NCBI GenBank assembly: GCA_014879945.1
Contig: JACSRE010000413.1
Span: 1 to 58,348, forward strand
Direction of reading: 5' to 3'
From: Myxococcus sp.
Lineage (GTDB): Bacteria > Myxococcota > Myxococcia > Myxococcales > Myxococcaceae
Length of the DNA: 58,348 nucleotides
A program made the position numbers and the translations under genes. Shown piece after piece: positions 50,415 through 58,348 of the stretch (position 1 is the first letter of the stretch; each line of letters opens with the position of its first letter). The notes beneath the pieces are model-generated. The model saw only the letters and a list, made by a program, of their open reading frames with translations, was not told the DNA's origin and made no database searches.

Positions 50415-51020
50415 TCAAAGAATGGGCACTTCGAGCGGCGCCTTGGTCGAGGGGAGCACGAGCCTCAGCGGCCCCGAGACCGCCGCGGGGGGCACCTCGA
50501 AGTACAGCACCAGGTCCTGCGAGACGCCGGGCCCGACGGTGGCGACCAGCGGGCTGCCCTGGCCGACCCGCTGCACGTCACGGGCGAGCTCGTAGACCTC
50601 GGCGCCCCGAGTCAGGGTGGCCTTCGCGAGATCGAACGAGCGCTCCGTCGTGGTGGACACCGTCACCACCAGCCGCACGAAGCGCTCCGTCGTCGACAGC
50701 TTCACTTTGGGCCCGCTGATGGTCTGCGCCGTCTCGAGGCGCCTGGGCTCGACGGTGACGCCGTCAGCCGTCACCGCGCCCTCCTTCACGGCGAGCGGCA
50801 CCGGCATGTCGGGCGGCTGCAGCGCGACCTCGGCCAGCGGCTGGGGAGGCTCCTTCAGCGGGCTGAGCCCTTGCGGCCCGCCGGGAGCGCCCCCTTTGGC
50901 CAGGCGCTCCTGCTCGGCCTTCAGCTTGCGAATGAGCGGATCGTTCTCGTCGACGCTGCCCTTGCGCTCTGGGCACGCGCTGAGCGCCGCCGTCACCACG
51001 AGCCAGAGCGCGCGCCGCAC
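50415..51020 (-). CDS. Putative lipoprotein of unknown function
   Basis: A 201-residue protein with a signal peptide and lipobox LSAC at Cys16. A Lys/Glu-rich helix (about 28-42) and a Pro-rich linker follow, then a beta-sandwich-like domain (about 75-201; ERFVRLVVTVSTTTERSFDL, DLVLYFEVP) reminiscent of DUF4352/telokin-like modules. It starts at GTG 51018-51020, just 2 bases after the alaS stop, and precedes the PilZ-Hsp70 gene by 82 bases. I do not recognise the family with confidence. Confidence 0.65.
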   Translation of the reverse strand: MRRALWLVVTAALSACPERKGSVDENDPLIRKLKAEQERLAKGGAPGGPQGLSPLKEPPQPLAEVALQPPDMPVPLAVKEGAVTADGVTVEPRRLETAQTISGPKVKLSTTERFVRLVVTVSTTTERSFDLAKATLTRGAEVYELARDVQRVGQGSPLVATVGPGVSQDLVLYFEVPPAAVSGPLRLVLPSTKAPLEVPIL

Positions 51021-51022
51021 CC

Positions 51023-53689
<2,667 letters not shown>

Positions 53690-53745
53690 GGCGGGCTTCT
53701 GCCACACGGACGGGGCTCAAGCATCAACCGGACAACCCGGGCCCC

Positions 53746-55257
53746 TCAGGGGCACAGCTGCCCTTCGAGGTGGGCGCCGCCGGCCCGGTCGCAGGCCCGC
53801 GCGAGGTTGAACGAGGCCAGGCTCCCCGGGGCGCTGCGGCGCTGGGCGAAGAGGGCCGCGTCGTAGGCGCCCAGGCGCTCGGCCGGCACCGCGCGCAGCA
53901 CCGAGGCGGCGTCGGCCGACAGCTCGCGAAGGTACGCGGCGTCGATGGCGCCCGGGCGCTCCACGTTCTTGCGGGCGATGAAGGCGTCGGGGTTGAGCGC
54001 GTTGAAGCCCAGCAGCACCAGCGCCCCGGCGGCCACCACGCCGACGGCGAAGCGGTGCGGCCACGTCCACAGCGTCACCGCCCGCCACACCAACAGCAGC
54101 CCGACGAAGACGCAGACGGCCTGCGAGAGCACGCGCTGGCGGGTGAAGCCGTAGACGTCTTCGTAGAGCATCATGCGGTTGACCGCCGACAGCAGCATCG
54201 GGAGCGTGGCGACGACCAGCGCGCTGGCGGCCACCCGCACGGCCCGCCGCGCCGCGCTCGTCGTGGCCGTCAGCCGGTGGGGCACGCTCAGCACCGTCAT
54301 CAGCACGATGGCCGCCACCGCCAGCAGCTCCCAGAAGCCGCGCCGCGCGTAGACCGAGTACGTCACGCCCCGGGGCAGCTCGCACGCCTCGGGCGCGAAG
54401 GCACACCGCGTCGACACCACGCCGAACAAGGCCAACACCACCGTCAGGCCGAGCAGCACCGCGAGCGCCTCGGGCAGGCCGAGCTGCAGGTTGGGCCGGG
54501 TCGTCTCGGGCGCCCTCGCCAGCGATCGTCGCCGCAGCGCCCACGCCACCAGCCCCGTCGCGAGGGTGAACGAGCACAGGCCCACCAGGGCCATTCGGGT
54601 CGCTTCGGGCAGCGGCAGCTCGATGAGGGCGTCGGTGCCCGACTCCAGCTGCGCGCGGAAGGCTGCGTCGCCCTCTGCCAACAAGAACGTCACCAGCCCG
54701 ACGATCGGGCCGCCGACGAGCGCCATCTTCGCGGCCGGCACCACCAGCCTCGGCGCCGACTCGATGAGCCTCGAGTTACCCACCGCCGCGCCGATGGCGG
54801 CGGCGCCCGTTCGCGTGCCCTCGCCCACCACCGACAGCGGCGCCGTCGAGAGGCCTGCGAGCGTCACCTCCCAGACGGGCTGCTCGCCGTTCCACCCGCG
54901 CACCGCCAGGAGGAGCAGCGTGACGACGGCCAACCCGTCGAGCGCCACCAGCAGCGCGCTGTCCCGCACCGCCACGAAGCCCGCCAACAGCACCGCGGCC
55001 GCCAGGAGCCACCGGTGGCCCCGCGCCGACTGTCGGCCCTCTCGCCCGCTGCCCAGAAGGAGCAGCGCCACGAAGGCCACCGTCACCACGAAGAAGCCCA
55101 CCCCGAGCGCCTGCCCGTCGAGCGCCCACGCCGCGAGCCCGCCGACCGCTGCGCCTCCCATCAACACCGCGCGGGTGACGCGCACTGGGCGGAAGGATTG
55201 CTCCACCGTCTGGAGGGTGGCTGGGCTGGCATCGGCGTCGGCGGTCGTGGAGTTCAT
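53746..55257 (-). CDS. DUF4173/DUF4153-type polytopic membrane protein
   Basis: A 503-residue protein with about twelve hydrophobic segments. The conserved family sequence YSVYARRGFWELLAVA is present (about 310-325), followed by the short membrane helices and the RMMLYEDVYGFTRQRV loop typical of DUF4173. The C-terminal 80 residues (from about 420) are a soluble, mostly helical region ending in Cys-containing CDRAGGAHLEGQLCP. ATG 55255-55257 was chosen; upstream codons lack family character. Function of the family is unknown. It precedes alaS by 56 bases on the same strand and diverges from the HEAT-repeat gene. Confidence 0.75.
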   Translation of the reverse strand: MNSTTADADASPATLQTVEQSFRPVRVTRAVLMGGAAVGGLAAWALDGQALGVGFFVVTVAFVALLLLGSGREGRQSARGHRWLLAAAVLLAGFVAVRDSALLVALDGLAVVTLLLLAVRGWNGEQPVWEVTLAGLSTAPLSVVGEGTRTGAAAIGAAVGNSRLIESAPRLVVPAAKMALVGGPIVGLVTFLLAEGDAAFRAQLESGTDALIELPLPEATRMALVGLCSFTLATGLVAWALRRRSLARAPETTRPNLQLGLPEALAVLLGLTVVLALFGVVSTRCAFAPEACELPRGVTYSVYARRGFWELLAVAAIVLMTVLSVPHRLTATTSAARRAVRVAASALVVATLPMLLSAVNRMMLYEDVYGFTRQRVLSQAVCVFVGLLLVWRAVTLWTWPHRFAVGVVAAGALVLLGFNALNPDAFIARKNVERPGAIDAAYLRELSADAASVLRAVPAERLGAYDAALFAQRRSAPGSLASFNLARACDRAGGAHLEGQLCP

Positions 55258-55415
55258 GAGGACATCGTCGAGGGCCGCCGCGCCGAAGGCCCTCAAGCCA
55301 GGTGCCGCCGTCAAGGAACCTTCGTGCAGAACCCGTGCAGAGGCCGCTGTGCGCTGGCGGCCCACACGCGAGAGGTCACCTGAATGTCGCCTGCATTGGC
55401 TAGTCTGTCGTTCCC

Positions 55416-56150
55416 GTGCGGTTCGCCTCGTCGGTCCTGCTCGCCGTTCTGGCCTCGTCCACCGTGCTCGCGGCCGACGCGCGCGTGACGCTGTTGGCGC
55501 GCCAGCTCACCAACACGAAGGACCCTCGCGTGCGTTCCCAGACGGTGCTGCTGCTGGGGCAGACGCAGAGCGACGAGGCCGTCGCGCCCCTGTGCTCCTC
55601 GCTGCAGGACCCCGAGGCCATCGTCCGCTCGGCGGCCGCCAGCGCGCTGGGCGAGCTCCACACCGACGCCGCGCTCGACTGTCTCAAGGGGCGCCTGGGC
55701 GAGGGTGATGCGAGCGTGCGCGCCGCCATTCAGCGCGCCCTCAACGCCAGCGTCGTCAGCAAGGGCTCGCTCTACCTCAACGTCGAGCCCACCGCCGACT
55801 CGGCCGGCAGCCTCGACTCGAAGCTGGTGGCCCTCGCCCACGACACCCTCACCAAGCACCTGGCCACCCTCGGCGCCGCGTTCGCGCCCCAGGGAGAAGA
55901 GAAGAAGGCCGCGCTCGCGCTCATCAAGTCGAGGTCGCTGCGGGGCTACCAGGTGCGCATGCAGGTCGGGCCCGGCGCGACCGAGAAGCAGCTGAAGGTC
56001 GAGATGCTGATTATGACGTACCCGGACCAGTCGCTTCAGGGCAGCTGGAACGTCAAGGCCTCGGGCGGCAAGCCCGAGGCGCTCATCAAAGCGATGGTGC
56101 CGAAGGTCGTGGAAGACGCGGCCGGCGATCTCAATTGGAAGAGTCCGTAA
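55416..56150 (+). CDS. Exported HEAT-repeat protein
   Basis: A protein of 244 residues from GTG 55416, with a signal peptide (1-20, VLAADA). HEAT/PBS-lyase-type helical repeats occupy about 22-112 (VRSQTVLLLGQTQSDEAVAPL, IVRSAAASALGELHTDAAL), then comes a mixed alpha/beta domain (115-244) without a recognised family. HEAT repeats usually mediate protein contact. The HAMP-containing gene follows after 21 bases with a GGGGAG ribosome site, so the two are probably co-transcribed and may interact in the envelope. The 158-base divergent region upstream holds no further gene. Confidence 0.72.
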   Translation: MRFASSVLLAVLASSTVLAADARVTLLARQLTNTKDPRVRSQTVLLLGQTQSDEAVAPLCSSLQDPEAIVRSAAASALGELHTDAALDCLKGRLGEGDASVRAAIQRALNASVVSKGSLYLNVEPTADSAGSLDSKLVALAHDTLTKHLATLGAAFAPQGEEKKAALALIKSRSLRGYQVRMQVGPGATEKQLKVEMLIMTYPDQSLQGSWNVKASGGKPEALIKAMVPKVVEDAAGDLNWKSP

Positions 56151-56171
56151 CGGGGGAGAGGCGAGACCCAC

Positions 56172-56888
56172 ATGTCGACCCAGGCCGCAGCACCAGCGCA
56201 GGCGTACCAACGGAAGCTCAAGAACTTCCTGCTGGACGCGCGCTTTCAGCTCAAGTTCGCCGTCTACTTCATCGTGCCGACGCTGATCATCTCGGCGGTG
56301 TTGGGCTTCTTCATCGCGCGCACCACGGGCAACCTCTTCAGCCAGATGAACGCGGCCGTGGTGGCGCGATCGAAGTCGGCCGAGACCAGCAAGGAGCTGG
56401 GCACCTGCACGCTCAACAACGAGCTGACCCGCGGCCTCGATGACCCGGCGCTGATGGCGTCGCTCGAGGAGCGCTCGAAAGAGATCGACGCCCGGTTCGA
56501 GGCCGAGAAGCAGGCGGTGGTGCAGCAGCAGAAGGACCTGGTGGAGGAGCAGCAGAAGACCATCACGGTGCTGGTGGGGCTGCTGGCGCTCTTCGTGCTG
56601 GTCAGCGGGCTGGTCGCGATCCTCCTCACGCATCGCATCGTGGGCCCGCTCTTCCGCATCAAGCGCATGGGCCGCGAGGTCACCAGCGGCGTCATCCGCC
56701 CGCCGGAGTACGGCCTGCGGCCGGGTGACGAGCTGAAGGACGTCTTCGACGTGTTCGCGACGATGGTGAAGGCCTTGCGCGAGCGCACCGAGGCCGATCT
56801 CAAGGCGATCGACGCGGCGATGGGGGGCGACAAGGCGGCCCTCGAGCAGCACCGGGCCGAGCTGGTCGCCCGGCTCGAGAAGAAGTGA
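56172..56888 (+). CDS. HAMP-domain membrane protein with no output domain
   Basis: A 238-residue inner-membrane protein. A first membrane helix (28-50) and a short periplasmic part of about 80 residues end in a Glu/Gln-rich coiled coil (about 95-130, KQAVVQQQKDLVEEQQK). A second membrane helix (131-153) and a HAMP domain (about 150-205, with the conserved PLFRIKRMGREV) follow. After HAMP only a 30-residue helical tail remains: no kinase, cyclase or methyl-accepting region. It may regulate a partner through HAMP helix contacts. It follows the HEAT-repeat gene. Confidence 0.75.
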   Translation: MSTQAAAPAQAYQRKLKNFLLDARFQLKFAVYFIVPTLIISAVLGFFIARTTGNLFSQMNAAVVARSKSAETSKELGTCTLNNELTRGLDDPALMASLEERSKEIDARFEAEKQAVVQQQKDLVEEQQKTITVLVGLLALFVLVSGLVAILLTHRIVGPLFRIKRMGREVTSGVIRPPEYGLRPGDELKDVFDVFATMVKALRERTEADLKAIDAAMGGDKAALEQHRAELVARLEKK

Positions 56889-56892
56889 CCGC

Positions 56893-58348
56893 TCAGCGGG
56901 CGGCTTCGAGGCGCCCCGGCGCCACGCCCACCAGCTGCGCTGCGGCGGCGTGCCAGGCGAAGCCGTCGAGGGCCGCCTGCCACGCGGGGGCCTGAAACGC
57001 CCCTCGCAGCAGCACGCTGACGAGCTCGGCGCCCTCGACGGCCAGACGCCGCACTGCGAGGAGATCACCCGGGTTCGCCAGCACCACCGCGCCCTGCGCG
57101 GCCGGAGGAGGCCCTGCGCCCCACCACTCCTTGAGCACCACGTCGCGCGGGCCGGCGCCGCCATGGTTGAGGCGCACCCGTCGCCCCTGCTGCCGGGCGC
57201 GCGCGACGAACGCGGCCACCAGGGCCTCACTCAGGCGCTCGCCCGACAGCACCGTCAGCGGCCCCGGGGTCGCCAACGCCACCAACGCGAGCGCGTCATC
57301 GGTGTCGAGGCCGTCGACGATCGCGACGGGCCGGGCAGGCTCGGCGCGGCCGTGACGCTCGAGCGGAGACGCCCCGAGGCGGCGCTCCCAGCCCGGCGCG
57401 CGGCGAACGTCTGACACCCACAGCGAGGGCGCGGCGTTCGCCAGCGCCTGGAGCGAGGCCTCGGACACCGCGGTCGAGGGCTTCAGCCAGAGGGACGACG
57501 CCGAGGCATGGAGGTCGGCGCGATCGTCCGCGCTGGTGAGCCGGTGCACCAGCTCGGCCAGCGCCGAGGCCTCGGTCAGCACCCCCTCGAGCAGCGGCGA
57601 CGACGGCGACGCGCGCAGCTCGGTGAGCCACCAGGACAGATCGTGGGTGAGCGCCAGCAGCGCGTCGCGCAGGGAGCGCCACGGCTCCTCCTGGGTGCGG
57701 GCGATGCGGGTGGCCTGGGTGAAGGTCGACAGCCTCGCGGCCAGCTCGCGGGTGCGCGCGTGCACGGCCTGCAGCCCGGGAGTGAGGGGGCGGCCCGGGG
57801 CGGCGAGATCGGCGAGCTCGGGCAGCCGGAACAGCCGCGCCACCTCCAGCGTCACGGTGAGCCGACGGCGCTCGAGCTCCACCGCGCTCGGGGCGTCGAG
57901 CCAGATGAGCGCCGAGGGCCGCACGCCGGCCTCGAGCCACTCGGCGACCTCCTGGTGGGTGCCCGCGAGCACGCCTGGCGGAGGCGCCACCTCACGCGTC
58001 CCCTTCATCAGCGTGCGCATGCTGTCGAAGAGGGGAACGCGGTCGCGCCAGAAGCCGCTCAAGCCTCCCGAGTCGCCCGCGGCCCGGGCGCCCCAGCTCT
58101 CGAGGTACGCCATGGCGGCGGCCAACGACGGGTCGAGCACCGCCCGCCGCGAGAGGAGCGCGCTCAGCCGTTGCGGCGAGGCCTGTCCATGACGTGATGG
58201 GAGGCGCGGCACGCCGGCCAGGTGCTTGAGCCGCAGGTGCGGGCAGACCAACCACACCGACTGGCCGGCGCTCCGGGCGGTCTCGACCAGCAGCGCGTCG
58301 ACGTCGCGGTGCTCGAGCTCGAGCGCGAGCGGCGCAGGGGTCGCGGCC
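56893..58348 (-). CDS. Unrecognised protein, 5' end beyond window
   Basis: The reading frame continues to the right edge without a start that looks native: GTG 58255-58257 is possible, but the 30 codons beyond it (EHRDVDALLVETARSAGQ) have normal coding character, so the true start is outside. At least 485 residues are seen. There is a helical middle with long Leu/Ala/Arg-rich stretches, and a C-terminal third alternating strands and helices (PVAIVDGLDTDDALALVALA, VVLANPGDLLAV). There are no membrane segments. I do not recognise a family. It is convergent with the HAMP gene, with 4 bases between stops. Confidence 0.6.
   Translation of the reverse strand, partial: AATPAPLALELEHRDVDALLVETARSAGQSVWLVCPHLRLKHLAGVPRLPSRHGQASPQRLSALLSRRAVLDPSLAAAMAYLESWGARAAGDSGGLSGFWRDRVPLFDSMRTLMKGTREVAPPPGVLAGTHQEVAEWLEAGVRPSALIWLDAPSAVELERRRLTVTLEVARLFRLPELADLAAPGRPLTPGLQAVHARTRELAARLSTFTQATRIARTQEEPWRSLRDALLALTHDLSWWLTELRASPSSPLLEGVLTEASALAELVHRLTSADDRADLHASASSLWLKPSTAVSEASLQALANAAPSLWVSDVRRAPGWERRLGASPLERHGRAEPARPVAIVDGLDTDDALALVALATPGPLTVLSGERLSEALVAAFVARARQQGRRVRLNHGGAGPRDVVLKEWWGAGPPPAAQGAVVLANPGDLLAVRRLAVEGAELVSVLLRGAFQAPAWQAALDGFAWHAAAAQLVGVAPGRLEAAR

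Noticed and set aside
55315-55340. GGAACC upstream of the HEAT-repeat gene as a third ECF promoter
   Set aside because: No GTC-type -10 element at 16-18 bases, and the site is about 75 bases from the gene start.

Overview
The window is very GC-rich, gene-dense chromosomal DNA with strong G/C preference at codon third positions. The gene content points to a myxobacterium-like member of the Myxococcota (formerly Deltaproteobacteria). The clues are many lipoproteins with Lol and Bam machinery, a Bat operon, a PilZ-Hsp70 fusion, FHA and PilZ proteins, a hybrid histidine kinase, and a type III secretion fragment. There is no rRNA gene to prove this, and I see no tRNA gene or CRISPR array.

Layout. 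1-2682 (minus): the end of a type III secretion locus (candidate needle or filament gene, inner rod SctI, lipoprotein ring SctJ cut by the window edge), preceded by a patatin-type phospholipase. 2782-3497: a PilZ protein and a single-domain response regulator. 3551-13894 (minus): a tightly overlapping Bat operon (BatX-A-B-C-D-E) running into a MacB/FtsX-type ABC exporter with a SpoIIAA-like gene between ATPase and permease. 14015-15852: a ribbon-helix-helix protein and a DUF4105 membrane protein. 15914-22224: Fe superoxide dismutase, prfB with its programmed +1 frameshift, a YafK/DpaA-like L,D-transpeptidase-fold protein, an ECF sigma factor with probable anti-sigma partner, and a hybrid histidine kinase.

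22444-29704 (plus) is an envelope-biogenesis run: lysS, a LolC/E-type permease with a large extra N-terminal membrane region, lolD and bamA. At about 29.15 kb, inside bamA, third-position G/C use drops abruptly. The altered composition continues through a small cysteine-rich lipoprotein gene, into whose stop codon an insertion sequence has inserted (30603-32058, target duplication TTAG). Native composition resumes at an FHA-domain gene (32140).

33139-46917: a CBM9-like lipoprotein, then a minus-strand metabolic run read as M23 peptidase, glycogen phosphorylase, pyruvate:ferredoxin oxidoreductase, dihydroorotate-dehydrogenase-like protein, enoyl-CoA hydratase and esterase. A lipoprotein gene and acetyl-CoA synthetase lie on the plus strand. 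46921-55257 (minus): DUF4173 membrane protein, alaS, lipoprotein, PilZ-Hsp70 fusion, EI24-like membrane protein and a small membrane protein, the last three translationally overlapped. 55416-58348: a HEAT-repeat protein, a HAMP membrane protein with no output domain, and an unrecognised gene cut by the right edge.

Most notable: the mosaic 3' end of bamA with its linked lipoprotein gene; the IS whose transposase stop codon comes from the target duplication; paired ECF-type promoter motifs before the L,D-transpeptidase-like gene and the sigma gene; the lidless PilZ-Hsp70 fusion; a 72-residue insertion in LysRS; and the extended Lol permease.
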